Shown here one piece after another: positions 1 to 9,566 of a stretch of DNA of 20,207 nt. The notes beneath the pieces are model-generated. The model made no database searches and was not told the DNA's origin. It saw only the letters and a program-made list of their open reading frames with translations. Both the position numbers and the translations under genes were made by a program. The stretch is from an uncultured Terrimonas sp. (lineage in GTDB: Bacteria; Bacteroidota; Bacteroidia; Chitinophagales; Chitinophagaceae): positions 1 to 20,207 of the forward strand of contig CAMPJQ010000002.1 in NCBI GenBank assembly GCA_946886925.1, read 5' to 3'. Numbering within the stretch: position 1 is the stretch's first letter; every line of letters starts with the position of its first letter.

Positions 1-1177
1 CGTCGTCTCCACCAAAATTGCCGGCCAGCATGCCGGCGGTGCGGAGCCGGTCGGTAGCAAAGTTTACCAAAAAGGCGGCATGTGCTGCGCTCCATGTGGG
101 TTTAATGCCGATATGCGTCGCAAGATCAACAATCGGCGTCCAGCCACCGGACACCGCCAGCAGGTCGGCTGCTATTTGAAAGGTTTCGTTGCTGTCGAGA
201 TCTTGTATGGTAACCCCGGTTAATATTCCTTCTGCATTGGAAGCCGTATCCAACACCGTACACCGGAAACGGATAGGAATATCCGAAGCTTTCGCGGCAT
301 CTACGCTGGCCCCTTTTGCTGCTGGTCTGGCATCATAAATACCCTGCACCACTATACCGGCGTTGTGCAGCCTGAGTGCGTCGCGGTAGCCCTGGTTATC
401 CACCGTAACTACCACAGCTTGTTTAAATATTTTTACGCCGTGCACGGCCACATAGGTTGCCGCCGCGTGCGACAGCATGATGCCTGGCCGGTCGTTATTG
501 GAAAAGATCAATGGACGCTGAAAGGCGCCCGGCGCCAGCACTACCTGTTCCGCCCGGATATGCCATACGCGGATGCGGGCACGGTTGGCAGGCGCAGTAG
601 TTCCCAAATGATCACTGCGGCGCTCGATAGCCACTATATAATTCTGATCGTATAAGCCGGTGGCGGTACACCTGGATATATAAGTAAGGTTTTTATGTGT
701 GAGCACCGCTTGCAGTTGAGAGGGCAACTCCAGTGCCAAATGCCGGATATGACCGCCTGGCCCCGGCTGGTCGTCAATCAGTAACACTTCATGCCCTGCA
801 TGAAGCGCTTCCTTTGCGGCGTTAAGTCCAGCAATGCCTGCGCCTATCACGAGTGTATCTACATATCGATTGGTCTTATCGTAGCGGGCTTCTTCAGGGT
901 CCCCGGGGAGTGCGCCGATGCCGGTAAGGCTTCGCGCCGCTATTCCCTCCGCCAGCTCAATTACAGTAGCGGGGCGCATAGATTCTTTTGTGCCGGATAC
1001 CATTTGCACGAGTGCATTGGGTTCTTCAACACCCAGTCCTATTACACCCCGCGGACGGCCATGATAGGTACTATTGGTAATATGCAGTAATCCTGCACGC
1101 AGTAAAGCAGCCGCCATCGGTTCACCGTTATGCCCTTTGTATGCTATATCATCGAAATGAAAAGTTATATCGCTCAT
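1..1177 (-). CDS. soxA: Sarcosine oxidase alpha subunit (partial, C-terminal part outside window)
   Basis: Reading leftwards from the ATG at 1177-1175, the frame stays open to base 1 and gives the first 392 residues. Family members are close to 1000 residues, so more than half is missing, including the C-terminal GcvT-like domain. The N-terminal region (about residues 5-60) resembles the 2Fe-2S-like fold of this family, with HGRPRG and EEPNALVQM, but shows no cluster cysteines, as in true sarcosine oxidases. A dinucleotide-binding motif GAGIAG lies at 112-117, followed by a typical GPGG. In the heterotetramer this subunit binds NAD and carries the tetrahydrofolate site that captures the methyl carbon as 5,10-methylene-THF while sarcosine becomes glycine. 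The ATG overlaps the soxD stop as ATGA, the usual B-D-A order. The gamma subunit would be expected next, outside the window. Confidence 0.93.
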   Translation of the reverse strand, partial: MSDITFHFDDIAYKGHNGEPMAAALLRAGLLHITNSTYHGRPRGVIGLGVEEPNALVQMVSGTKESMRPATVIELAEGIAARSLTGIGALPGDPEEARYDKTNRYVDTLVIGAGIAGLNAAKEALHAGHEVLLIDDQPGPGGHIRHLALELPSQLQAVLTHKNLTYISRCTATGLYDQNYIVAIERRSDHLGTTAPANRARIRVWHIRAEQVVLAPGAFQRPLIFSNNDRPGIMLSHAAATYVAVHGVKIFKQAVVVTVDNQGYRDALRLHNAGIVVQGIYDARPAAKGASVDAAKASDIPIRFRCTVLDTASNAEGILTGVTIQDLDSNETFQIAADLLAVSGGWTPIVDLATHIGIKPTWSAAHAAFLVNFATDRLRTAGMLAGNFGGDD

Positions 1178-1488
1178 GCTTTCAGTTCCTCCTTGCTGAT
1201 TGTGTCAGGACATTTTGGTTGTTTGGCAAAAGGAAGATATGCCGGTCCTATCTCATGGGTGATGGTATTGCGCCAGAGGTTAAACCATCTGCCGCATCCG
1301 GCAAAGTGTACCCAGCGCTCTGCAAACCACCCCTTGGGGTTGGCGCGGATATGCAGGTATTTTGCCCACTCATCATCAGATAGCGTATTGGGATCGGGGT
1401 AAGCAACGCCAGCCTCCGCTCCGTAATGGAACTCGGTTTCGTTGCGTTGCCCGCAGTGGGGACAAGGAATGTAAAGCATATAATTCAT
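1174..1488 (-). CDS. soxD: Sarcosine oxidase delta subunit
   Basis: A small zinc-binding subunit of heterotetrameric sarcosine oxidase. I chose the ATG at 1488-1486, one base after the soxB stop, giving 104 residues; a further ATG at 1479 would give the spacing MLYIPCPHCG typical of characterised SoxD proteins and is a real alternative. A longer frame starting at 1503 would overlap soxB. The zinc ligands expected for the family are visible: the pair in PCPHCG near the N terminus, then the His of WVHFAGC and the Cys four residues later. The WFNLWRNT segment after it is also typical. The gene sits between soxB and soxA and overlaps the soxA start by four bases, so its expression is likely coupled to both. 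Confidence 0.93.
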   Translation of the reverse strand: MNYMLYIPCPHCGQRNETEFHYGAEAGVAYPDPNTLSDDEWAKYLHIRANPKGWFAERWVHFAGCGRWFNLWRNTITHEIGPAYLPFAKQPKCPDTISKEELKA

Positions 1489-1489
1489 T

Positions 1490-2755
1490 TTAGTGGGCAA
1501 CACCTGCTGCTCCGTGTTCGTCGATCAGATGCCCTGTTACAAAACGATCAAGCGCAAAAGGACGGTTCAGTTCATGCGGGGTTCCGTTTGCAATGGTATG
1601 TGCCATCACCCATCCGGAGCCGGGCGTAGCCTTGAAACCACCCGTTCCCCAGCCGCAATTGATAAACAGGTTTTCTACCGGTGTAAGTCCGATAATAGGC
1701 GAAGCGTCCGGTGACACATCAACGATCCCTCCCCATGTTCTCAGCACCTGCGCACGGGCAAATATGGGAAATAGTTCCAGGGCCGCTGCCAATTGATGTT
1801 CTATCACATGGAAACCACCGCGCTGCGCATAGGAGTTGAAGGCATCGGTACCTGCTCCCATTACCAGTTCACCTTTGTGCGCCTGGCTTACATACACATG
1901 CACGGCACCGCTCATCACTACGGTGTTGAGTACCTGCTCCAATAGCGGACTAACCAGCGCTTGCAATGGCCGGCTCTGGATAGGAATAGAGAACCCCGCA
2001 AGATTCGCCAGAATGGACGAATGTCCTGCCCCAACCATGCCCACTTTGCCGGCAGCAATGGTGCCCTGTGTGGTGTGTACACCCTGCACTTTATTATCAC
2101 GAATGTCGAAACCGGTTACTTCTGTACCCTGGATAATATCCACGCCAAGATCGCTCGCCGCTTTTGCATACCCCCATGCCACCCAATCATGTTTAGCGAT
2201 TCCGCCACGGGGCTGGTAGGTAGCACCATGCACCGGGTAGCGTACATCAGGACTGATATTGATAATAGGCACCAGTTTCTTTACTTCCTCCGGCGTGAGC
2301 CACTCACTATCGATGCCATTGAGGGCGTTGGCATAGAGATTCCTGCGTTTTGTTCGCACATCACTCACGGAATGTGCCAACGTAAGCACACCGCGCTGGC
2401 TGAAAAACATTTCATAGCCGAGGTCGTCCTCCAGCGTCTCCCATAATTTAAGGGAATGCTCATAGATGTCCGCCGACTCGTCCCACAGATAATTGGAGCG
2501 GATGATGGTCGTATTGCGGGCTATGTTGCCTCCTGCGAGCCAACCCTTCTCCAGTACCGCAATATTGGTGAGTCCGTGATTCTTTGCCAGGTAATAGGCG
2601 GTAGACAATCCATGACCGCCACCACCCACGATGATGGCATCGTAAGCTTTTTTGGGCTTCACCGATTTCCAGAGTCGAGGCGGTTGCTCCGGGAGCGCTG
2701 CTGCCTGCCGTCGTCCTATAGTGCCCGGAGATAAAATATCGTTCGTATTTGTCAT
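1490..2755 (-). CDS. soxB: Sarcosine oxidase beta subunit
   Basis: A 421-residue FAD-dependent subunit of heterotetrameric sarcosine oxidase, which oxidises the N-methyl group of sarcosine. The Rossmann FAD motif VGGGGHGLS is at about 43-51, after a 36-residue N-terminal arm. H189 in [14 protein letters not shown] matches the histidine that binds FMN covalently in characterised beta subunits. The C-terminal segment [16 protein letters not shown] (about 341-356) and [17 protein letters not shown] complete the DAO fold. Length is normal (about 400-420). The start ATG overlaps the stop of the upstream dehydrogenase as ATGA, and soxD begins one base after its stop. With these neighbours it would convert the sarcosine delivered by the upstream enzymes. 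Confidence 0.95.
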   Translation of the reverse strand: MTNTNDILSPGTIGRRQAAALPEQPPRLWKSVKPKKAYDAIIVGGGGHGLSTAYYLAKNHGLTNIAVLEKGWLAGGNIARNTTIIRSNYLWDESADIYEHSLKLWETLEDDLGYEMFFSQRGVLTLAHSVSDVRTKRRNLYANALNGIDSEWLTPEEVKKLVPIINISPDVRYPVHGATYQPRGGIAKHDWVAWGYAKAASDLGVDIIQGTEVTGFDIRDNKVQGVHTTQGTIAAGKVGMVGAGHSSILANLAGFSIPIQSRPLQALVSPLLEQVLNTVVMSGAVHVYVSQAHKGELVMGAGTDAFNSYAQRGGFHVIEHQLAAALELFPIFARAQVLRTWGGIVDVSPDASPIIGLTPVENLFINCGWGTGGFKATPGSGWVMAHTIANGTPHELNRPFALDRFVTGHLIDEHGAAGVAH

Positions 2756-5175
2756 GATCTTAATCTTGTCATTTGCGGATCAAACTGCGGATCCTGTCCT
2801 ACGGTTGCGGGATAATCCTTATCAAAATATCGTATGGTTAGCGCTGTACCCACTGCGCTCAATGCTGCGGGTACCCAGGCATAAGCGAGTTGTTTGCCAA
2901 TCGTATGCCCGAAATAACTACTGGTAATATAACCCACCACTTTGCCTTCATGGAGCACGGGCTCCTTGCCCAGCACAACATGCTGTGGATTATCAAGCAC
3001 CAGGCATACCAGGCGTTTACTCAATGCCGTTGGGTCCACCTTACTCAAAGCTTCTGCGCCAGTATAACCGCCAGCTTTGCGAACAGCAAAAGCAAGTCCT
3101 GCTTCGTGGGGATTGTGCTCGCTGTTCATATCCTGCCCGTAACTGCGGTATCCTTTTTCCAGTCGCATGGAGTTGAAGGCACCACGACCGGCTGCGATAA
3201 GTCCGAACTTTTTTCCTGCCTGCCAGATGTTATCCCAGAGTTTGAGCGCAAGGTCGGCGGTCGTATAAATTTCATATCCTAACTCACCCACGTAAGAAAG
3301 CCTGGCGAGCATCACCGGTACATGACCAAGATAAGTATGTTTTAGTTTGAAATAACCGAGCGCTTCATTGCTTAAGTCATCGCGGGTCAGCGATTGAGCG
3401 AGCTCCCGCGACTTTGGTCCGAAAAGTCCCAGTGCTACGGTACCCGCGGTAATGTCGTGAACAAAAACCGTATCCGGTGCCTGTAGTTTCAGGTAATTGA
3501 TATCGATATTGCTATTCACTCCAATAAAAAAATCTTTTTCACCGCGGCGCATAACCGTAATATCGCTCATGATGCCGGCGCTTTCATTCAACAAAAGACA
3601 ATACGTAATAGAGCCGGGCTTTTTGCGAAGGTTCCCGGTAGTCAGTCGCTCCAAAAATTCGAGTGCGCCTTTGCCAATCACCTCGATTCTTTTCAACGTG
3701 GTGATATCAAACAGGCCTACACCTTCTCTTACTGCACGCGCTTCGGCGCCAACGATGGGTGACCAGAAGGATGCACTCCATGCATCGCGGGGCGGAGAGG
3801 GGTAGCGGTCAACCAGGCCGGCATTGCTTTGGTACCATTGAGGCCGCTCATAACCGGAAGCTTCGAGAAAGAAACCGCCAAGCTCCTGCTGGCGCGGGTA
3901 GAAACCCGTGGTGCGCAATGGGCGTGGTGACTCCATCGGTTGCAGCGGGTGCAGCAGGTCGTAAACTTCGATATAGTTCTGTGCTCCACGTTCTTCAATA
4001 TGTTGTAACCCCAACTGGTGAGACTCAAAGCGGTTAACGTCGCATTCATGTACAGCAAGTGAGGGGTGTCCGTTAATGATCCATTCTGCCATCGCACGTG
4101 CAACACCACAACCATGGGTGATCCATACTGCTTCAGCAACCCAGAAGCCCTTCAAGCCAGACCATTCACCCATCAGCGGGAAGTTATCAACGGTGAAGGA
4201 GAAGAGTCCATTCATTGATTCGGCAATCTCCGCACCCTCCAGTGCAGGAATAACCCCGGTTGCACCCTCCATAGCGCCTTTCCACTCTTCGGGCGTGAAT
4301 GGCATCTGGCTCGGCATAATTTCGGCGCGGTCATTGGGAAGTATATCTTCAGCCCTCACGGGAAGCGGGCGGTGTCCGTACCAGCCAATCGCGAGACTTT
4401 GTCCTCTTTGTTTGAAATAAAGATCAGACCCCTGGTGACGAAGCACCGGCAGTTCTGCTTCCGTTTTGTATGCGGCCAGTTCAGGCATGGGTGCGGTATA
4501 GCAAAGCTGGTGCGCCAACGGCTGTATCGCCTTCGGCATACCCACCATCGCTCCAACCTTCGGTCCCCATATTCCGGCGCAGGAAACTACAATATCGGCC
4601 AAAAATGCTCCCTGCGTGGTTTGAACACCGGTAACGTGACCATCCTGCTGATCAATGGCAATCACCTCGCAGTTTTGAAGGAATTGCGCTCTACGACTGA
4701 TTGCCCGCTCGCCCATCAACTGGTCGGCTTGTTTAGCACGGGCAATCCCATCATCAGGCACATACAGGGCTCCTAATAATTTATCCTGCGCCAGCATCGG
4801 GTGCATGTGCAGCGCTTCTTCGGGAGAGATCACTTTTGCATTAATTCCAACAGAGATTGCTAAACCCGCCCTGCGATACAGGTCAGCGAGACGCTCCGGT
4901 GTAGTGGCCAATTCGAGACTGCCCACCTTGAGAAAGCAAGGATCCCCATTATGCTTAAGGCTATATAATTTTTCAACGGTTTGTTGTGCAAACTGCGCCA
5001 TGGTGCGCGAGCCATTCGTCTGGAAAACGACGCCGGGGGCGTGAGACGTTGAGCCACCGGGAGCCCAAAGCGGACCTTTTTCGATTACGACTACATCAGT
5101 ATATCCGCGTTCGGTAAGCTCGTCGGCGAGTGAGCAGCCAACGATACCGGCTCCTATTATTACAATTTTTGGCAT
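2752..5175 (-). CDS. FAD/GcvT-domain N-demethylating dehydrogenase (dimethylglycine or sarcosine dehydrogenase family)
   Basis: An 807-residue protein with the domain order of dimethylglycine and sarcosine dehydrogenases. A DAO-type FAD domain occupies about 3-365, with GAGIVG at 8-13. The GGSTSHAPG segment places H45 where family members bind FAD covalently. A short central linker domain (about 368-422) is followed by a GcvT domain (about 425-690) and a GcvT C-terminal barrel (about 715-800) for transfer of the released methyl group to tetrahydrofolate. Its position between a betaine-type Rieske oxygenase and sarcosine oxidase argues for dimethylglycine as substrate. In Pseudomonas that step is done by the unrelated-looking DgcAB pair, so this would be the animal/rhizobial-type solution. 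The start overlaps the Rieske stop by one base (TAATG) and the end overlaps soxB by four. Substrate choice (dimethylglycine over sarcosine) is inference; the family is secure. Confidence 0.88.
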   Translation of the reverse strand: MPKIVIIGAGIVGCSLADELTERGYTDVVVIEKGPLWAPGGSTSHAPGVVFQTNGSRTMAQFAQQTVEKLYSLKHNGDPCFLKVGSLELATTPERLADLYRRAGLAISVGINAKVISPEEALHMHPMLAQDKLLGALYVPDDGIARAKQADQLMGERAISRRAQFLQNCEVIAIDQQDGHVTGVQTTQGAFLADIVVSCAGIWGPKVGAMVGMPKAIQPLAHQLCYTAPMPELAAYKTEAELPVLRHQGSDLYFKQRGQSLAIGWYGHRPLPVRAEDILPNDRAEIMPSQMPFTPEEWKGAMEGATGVIPALEGAEIAESMNGLFSFTVDNFPLMGEWSGLKGFWVAEAVWITHGCGVARAMAEWIINGHPSLAVHECDVNRFESHQLGLQHIEERGAQNYIEVYDLLHPLQPMESPRPLRTTGFYPRQQELGGFFLEASGYERPQWYQSNAGLVDRYPSPPRDAWSASFWSPIVGAEARAVREGVGLFDITTLKRIEVIGKGALEFLERLTTGNLRKKPGSITYCLLLNESAGIMSDITVMRRGEKDFFIGVNSNIDINYLKLQAPDTVFVHDITAGTVALGLFGPKSRELAQSLTRDDLSNEALGYFKLKHTYLGHVPVMLARLSYVGELGYEIYTTADLALKLWDNIWQAGKKFGLIAAGRGAFNSMRLEKGYRSYGQDMNSEHNPHEAGLAFAVRKAGGYTGAEALSKVDPTALSKRLVCLVLDNPQHVVLGKEPVLHEGKVVGYITSSYFGHTIGKQLAYAWVPAALSAVGTALTIRYFDKDYPATVGQDPQFDPQMTRLRS

Positions 5176-6389
5176 TAATGTACGGGGGTTTCAGTTAGTT
5201 GATTGGTATACCAGGAAAGAAACTGCTTAACGAGATATTCCTCATCAGCAATTGGCCCCGGCAGGTAACCGCCGGAACAAATACCACGGTAAGTGCCTTC
5301 TGCCAGGCTTTGATCCTGCATATTGGTTTGTGTCCACACTTTGGTGAGGTCATCAGGATTATAGTCAACACCTTCTACTGCATCTGCAGCTACAAGCCAT
5401 TTGGTACGCACAAGCGTCTTATCCACTGAAAGCGGGAAGACCGCGAAGGTGACAATATGATCGCTCAAAAAGTGGTTCCATGAATTCGGATGTGTCCATA
5501 AAGAAAGTCCGCTTCCTTCAGGTCGCTGAAAATTACCCAACAACTTTTTGCAGGCATGTTCAGGCTTCAGGGTGTGGGAAAGGCACTGGTTGGCAAGCGG
5601 TAGCCGAACGGTGCGGAACCATAAATCATCCGGGAATTCTATCAATTCATAGGGAAGACCTAATCCTTCCCATTCCCTTTCCTTTTCGCGAAGCGTCTCC
5701 TGGAAGGCTTGTTCCGAGGGCTGGATATGATCCTTATCGAACCCCTTGCCAAAACCGGAGCTGTACAACGGTACCAATAGTTCCGGATGATTGGTCTCAC
5801 AATGCAAACACTCCCTGTTATTTTCTATCACCAGTTTCCAGTTGCAGGCTTCAATAATATCCTTCTGGCAGGCTATTTTAGTTTTAGCTACCTCGTAGGG
5901 TGCGAGATAAGGTGTAAGCAGGTTGCTCACGGTTTCAATATCACCAGGTGCAGGTGAGTTGAGGCAAACATAAATAAGCCCGCCAATCACCTTTACATTT
6001 ATGGGGTTGAGTCCAAAATGTTCTTTGGGGAAGTCAGCATCCATACCGCGTGCCTTCAATAATTTTCCACTCAGATCGTAGGTCCAGTTATGGTAAGGGC
6101 AGGAGATCCCTTTACGGTTACCTCTTTCACCAGATAGCAGTTCATGACCGCGGTGCCGGCATACATTGTAAAATCCACGCACCTCCCCGCCTTGTCCACG
6201 CTGCAGAAAAAAAGATCGTGTTCCAAGTTTTAAAGTGATGTAATCACCTGGTTTCGGAAGGTCTGCCTCACAAGCCACATAGATCCATTTGCCGTAAAAG
6301 ATCTTTTCCAACTCTTCCTCAAAAATATCCTGGCTTGTATAAAAGCGTGCGGGTAAAGTAAAGTTTGGATCAATTCCGGGAAGGGACAT
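5175..6389 (-). CDS. Rieske non-heme iron oxygenase alpha subunit, probable glycine betaine demethylase
   Basis: A 404-residue aromatic-ring-hydroxylase-type oxygenase. The Rieske cluster ligands are C77 and H79 (CRHRGH) and C97 and H100 (CPYH). The mononuclear iron site shows H196 and H201 in ECLHCETNHPEL, with D359 in NMQDQS as the likely third ligand. E193, three residues before H196, occupies the electron-bridging position that is Asp in most Rieske oxygenases; a Glu here is reported for the carnitine oxygenase CntA. The protein is closest in pattern to the GbcA/BmoA/CntA quaternary-amine group. With its neighbours, glycine betaine to dimethylglycine plus formaldehyde is the best assignment; carnitine or stachydrine remain possible. 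No flavin/2Fe-2S reductase (GbcB-like) is visible in the window. It is the first gene of the leftward operon, starting 188 bases from the divergent permease. Confidence 0.88.
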   Translation of the reverse strand: MSLPGIDPNFTLPARFYTSQDIFEEELEKIFYGKWIYVACEADLPKPGDYITLKLGTRSFFLQRGQGGEVRGFYNVCRHRGHELLSGERGNRKGISCPYHNWTYDLSGKLLKARGMDADFPKEHFGLNPINVKVIGGLIYVCLNSPAPGDIETVSNLLTPYLAPYEVAKTKIACQKDIIEACNWKLVIENNRECLHCETNHPELLVPLYSSGFGKGFDKDHIQPSEQAFQETLREKEREWEGLGLPYELIEFPDDLWFRTVRLPLANQCLSHTLKPEHACKKLLGNFQRPEGSGLSLWTHPNSWNHFLSDHIVTFAVFPLSVDKTLVRTKWLVAADAVEGVDYNPDDLTKVWTQTNMQDQSLAEGTYRGICSGGYLPGPIADEEYLVKQFLSWYTNQLTETPVH

Positions 6390-6577
6390 GGTGATTTTTT
6401 TTGTAATTTGGAGTCAGATACAAGAACTAAACTACACCATAAATATAAGTTGTTATTTAATATCCCATTGGAAGAAAGATCATAAAAAAATCAGGGTGAA
6501 CCTGTAAAAATTTAAAACAGGCGCACCCTTTTTTATAGACATATTTATTAAGTAATACCAAAACCTGTAACTCAAAT
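6390..6577. promoter_or_regulatory. Divergent intergenic region between the two catabolic blocks
   Basis: This 188-base AT-rich spacer must hold the promoters for both the leftward Rieske-sox operon and the rightward permease-betB-betA operon. I did not find a convincing Bacteroidota TTTG / TA-NN-TTTG promoter on either strand. It contains a hairpin (listed separately) and a 9-base direct repeat AACCTGTAA at 6499-6507 and 6562-6570, the second copy ending 7 bases before the permease ATG. No regulator gene lies nearby, so the controlling factor is unknown. Confidence 0.6.
6494..6534 (+). terminator. Terminator-like hairpin in the permease leader
   Basis: GGGTG (6494-6498) pairs with CACCC (6524-6528) and CCTGT (6501-6505) with ACAGG (6517-6521), separated by a 2x2 internal loop and closed by an A/T-rich 11-base loop. 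A run of six T follows (6529-6534), and a run of seven A precedes it (6484-6490), so it could terminate in either direction. It sits between divergent genes, where a terminator has no upstream gene to serve; attenuation, a 5' leader element, or an operator palindrome are all possible. Structure seen directly, function inferred. Confidence 0.5.
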
Positions 6578-8077
6578 ATGAAGGATTCTCCAGCAACTGA
6601 TCATAAAGATCTCGCCAGTTTCGGATATAAGCAGGAATTAAAACGTTCGATAGGTAGTTTCTCCAGTTTTGCTGCTGGCTTTTCTTACATTTCCATTCTT
6701 ACGGGTCTTTTTCAGATGTTTCATTTGGGTTACGGGGTTGCGGGTCCCGCATTTTTCTGGACCTGGCCATTTGTACTCGTGGGTCAATTGCTGGTGGCAC
6801 TTTGTTTTGCAGAACTGGCTTCCAGGTTTCCATTGTCGGGTGGCGTGTATCAATGGGCAAAGTTTACCGGAAATCCATTTTTTGGATGGATGACAGGTTG
6901 GATTTATTTAGCTTGTCTTATTGTAACGCTTGCTGCTGTAGCGATGGCACTCCAGGTGAGCCTTCCCCAGATCTCCGCTTCCTTCCAGATCATTGGAACT
7001 GTAAATGACCCCAAATCGGTTGCCGTAAACGCCATTTTACTGGGTTCTATCCTGGTTGTTATAAGTACCATCGTAAATGCTAAGGGTATAAAGCTGCTGG
7101 CCGTGATCAATAATATTGGTGTGTTTGCCGAATTGATTGGAATTATATTGCTGATAACTTTGCTGTTTTTAAGCAGCGTAAGATCTCCGGTTGAAGCTGT
7201 CGTGGACATTAAAGATGCCGGAACTGCCTTCACATCTTTTCCCGACTTATCTATTTTATTGGCAGCTACTGCCCTCACAGCCTCTTATGTGTTGTATGGC
7301 TTTGATACTGCCGGCACATTGGCTGAAGAAACACATGATCCCCGCAAAAAGGCACCCCGTGCAATTTTGCAGGCACTGCTTGCAGCCGGAGTAGGAGGCT
7401 TACTGGTATTACTTTTTGCATTGATGGCAGCGCCTGATTTAGGTTTGCCGGAATTGGGAAGTATAAGCGGAGGGTTACCCATGCTGGTGAAATCGGTGTT
7501 GGGTGAAACGACAGGTATTCTTTTTTTGTGTGTTGTGATCTTTGCCATTATTGTATGCACATTTGCAGTCCACTCCGGGGCGGTAAGATTAATGTTCGCT
7601 ATGGGGCGCGACGGACGCCTGCCTTTCAGTAAATCTTTATCAGAAGTTTCCCACAAAACCCAGGTTCCTGTTTTAGCTACATTGCTTTGTGGATTGGCAG
7701 CCATCTTTATCCTGGTAGTGAATATGCAGTTTCCAAAAGTATTTGAGCTGGTAACTTCCATCGCTATACTTTGGGCTAATTTAGCCTACTGGATAGTGGT
7801 GGCAGTGCAACTAAAAAACAGGTTTACATTGGCCCGGAAAGGAGTAGATATGGACGCGAAATTCAGTTTAGGCAAATGGGGATTCCCGGTTAATATTTTA
7901 GCGCTGATCTGGAGTGGTTTCATGGTCATTAATGTATCATGGCCCCGCACTGCAACCTATGGTGAAGAATGGTACAACCAGTATGCAGCGTGGATATATA
8001 CTGTAGTGTTGATTTGCCTGGGTGTGTTCATTTATTATTATAAATTAAATAAGAAAAGAAAACAAAGCATTGCTTAA
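6578..8077 (+). CDS. APC-superfamily amino acid/choline permease
   Basis: A 499-residue integral membrane protein with about 12 hydrophobic segments, the usual size and topology of the amino acid/polyamine/organocation superfamily. The N-terminal stretch beginning LASFGYKQELKRSIGSF and the following FSYISILTG resemble the amino acid/choline transporter (ACT) branch. Other typical features are LCFAELASRFPLSGGVYQW in the TM2-TM3 region and a glycine-rich segment in the middle. It is the first gene of a plus-strand unit with betB eight bases downstream. That context suggests uptake of choline, betaine aldehyde or glycine betaine; the usual BCCT transporters for these are absent here. Substrate is inferred from context only, and an amino acid or amine is possible. 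Confidence 0.82.
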   Translation: MKDSPATDHKDLASFGYKQELKRSIGSFSSFAAGFSYISILTGLFQMFHLGYGVAGPAFFWTWPFVLVGQLLVALCFAELASRFPLSGGVYQWAKFTGNPFFGWMTGWIYLACLIVTLAAVAMALQVSLPQISASFQIIGTVNDPKSVAVNAILLGSILVVISTIVNAKGIKLLAVINNIGVFAELIGIILLITLLFLSSVRSPVEAVVDIKDAGTAFTSFPDLSILLAATALTASYVLYGFDTAGTLAEETHDPRKKAPRAILQALLAAGVGGLLVLLFALMAAPDLGLPELGSISGGLPMLVKSVLGETTGILFLCVVIFAIIVCTFAVHSGAVRLMFAMGRDGRLPFSKSLSEVSHKTQVPVLATLLCGLAAIFILVVNMQFPKVFELVTSIAILWANLAYWIVVAVQLKNRFTLARKGVDMDAKFSLGKWGFPVNILALIWSGFMVINVSWPRTATYGEEWYNQYAAWIYTVVLICLGVFIYYYKLNKKRKQSIA

Positions 8078-8085
8078 AAACGAAT

Positions 8086-9549
8086 ATGGAGTATACTCAA
8101 TTTATAGATGGCGTTTTAATTACAGGCTCAAACAGGGAATCCTGGGTGAACTATAACCCGGCTGATAATGAGCCATTGGGAGAAGCGTACCATGCGAACG
8201 AAGCTGATATTGAAGCCGCGGTACAATCATCGGAAAAGGCGTTCAAGGTATGGCGAACTAAAACAGGAGCAGAACGGGGCAGGGTTTTATTAAAAACAGC
8301 CGGTATATTAAGATCCAGGCTGGAGCAAATTGCTTTGATAGAAACGCAGGATGTGGGAAAGCCCATTTCGGAATCGCTGACGGTGGATATTGGTTCAGCT
8401 GCAGATGCACTGGAATATTTTGGAGGGATGGCGGCGGGCATACACGGGGAGTATTTTGATTTGAAAAATGCCTTCGGTTATACGAGACCGGAACCTTTAG
8501 GTGTTTGTGCGGGCATTGGTGCATGGAACTATCCCCTCCAGATTGCTGCATGGAAGGCCGCCCCTGCGCTTGCTTGCGGCAACGCTATGATCTTTAAGCC
8601 ATCAGAACTTACACCCGCAACATCACTTGAATTAGCAAAAGCATTTATGGAAGCAGGAGCTCCGGCTGGTTTATTTAATGTAGTGCAGGGAGATGGCAGG
8701 GTTGGGAAAATGTTAGCAGATCATCCGGGTATAGCAAAAATTTCATTAACTGGCTCGGTCGCAACGGGTAAAAAAATCTATGCCGGTGCTGCAAACCAAC
8801 TAAAAAGGGTTACGCTTGAACTGGGTGGAAAATCTCCCTTAATTATTTTCGAAGATGCAGACTTACAAAATGCAGTATCGGCAGCATTGCTTGCCAATTT
8901 TTATACGCAGGGTGAAGTTTGTTCTAATGGTACAAGAGTATTTGTACATCGCAACATTATTGATGCCTTTTTAAAACAGTTAAAAGAGCGCACAGAAAAG
9001 ATCAAAGTAGGAGATCCTGCGGATCCCGATACCCAGATGGGCGCACTGATCAGCAAGGCACACATGGAAAAAGTTATCCGGTTTATCAATTCAGGAAAAT
9101 CTTCAGGTGCAACTTTACTCACCGGCGGGTTCAGACCTGAAAAAGATTTTAAGGGACGCGATATTCGTTCCGGCAATTTCATCTCTCCGGCCATTTTTAC
9201 GAATTGCGATGATGGAATGGAGATCTGCAAAGAAGAAATTTTTGGTCCGGTGCTTTCTGTACTTTCCTTTGAATCAGAAGAAGAAGTGATTGAAAGGGCT
9301 AATAACACCGTGTATGGATTGGCGGCAGGAGTATTTACCAATGATATCAAACGGGGTCACCGGGTCATTCATCAGTTACAGGCAGGTACATGCTGGATCA
9401 ACAATTATAACATAACCCCTATTGAACTTCCTTTTGGTGGGTATAAACAATCAGGTCTGGGCCGGGAGAATAGCCTTGCTGCTATTCAACAGTATACCCA
9501 GCTAAAAAGTGTTTATGTAGAGCTGGGAAATGTAGATTCTGCATATTGA
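8086..9549 (+). CDS. betB: Betaine-aldehyde dehydrogenase
   Basis: A 487-residue NAD(P)-dependent aldehyde dehydrogenase of normal family length. Catalytic residues are E245 in RVTLELGGKS and C279 in the segment QGEVCSNGTRVFV, whose wording is characteristic of betaine-aldehyde dehydrogenases. The cofactor region shows GAWNYPLQ (about 145-152), the lysine of KPSELTP (about 171) and LTGSVATGKK (about 221-230). It would oxidise betaine aldehyde to glycine betaine in the cytoplasm. It lies eight bases after the permease stop and 17 bases before the betA ATG, so one transcript is likely, and it hands its product to the divergent Rieske oxygenase. Close relatives act on 4-trimethylaminobutyraldehyde or 4-aminobutyraldehyde, which is the main alternative. 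Confidence 0.87.
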   Translation: MEYTQFIDGVLITGSNRESWVNYNPADNEPLGEAYHANEADIEAAVQSSEKAFKVWRTKTGAERGRVLLKTAGILRSRLEQIALIETQDVGKPISESLTVDIGSAADALEYFGGMAAGIHGEYFDLKNAFGYTRPEPLGVCAGIGAWNYPLQIAAWKAAPALACGNAMIFKPSELTPATSLELAKAFMEAGAPAGLFNVVQGDGRVGKMLADHPGIAKISLTGSVATGKKIYAGAANQLKRVTLELGGKSPLIIFEDADLQNAVSAALLANFYTQGEVCSNGTRVFVHRNIIDAFLKQLKERTEKIKVGDPADPDTQMGALISKAHMEKVIRFINSGKSSGATLLTGGFRPEKDFKGRDIRSGNFISPAIFTNCDDGMEICKEEIFGPVLSVLSFESEEEVIERANNTVYGLAAGVFTNDIKRGHRVIHQLQAGTCWINNYNITPIELPFGGYKQSGLGRENSLAAIQQYTQLKSVYVELGNVDSAY

Positions 9550-9566
9550 AATGAATACAATTGAAA

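Noticed and set aside
1961..2446. 161-codon plus-strand frame across soxB
   Set aside because: It is fully antisense to a well-supported gene and has no recognisable protein features.
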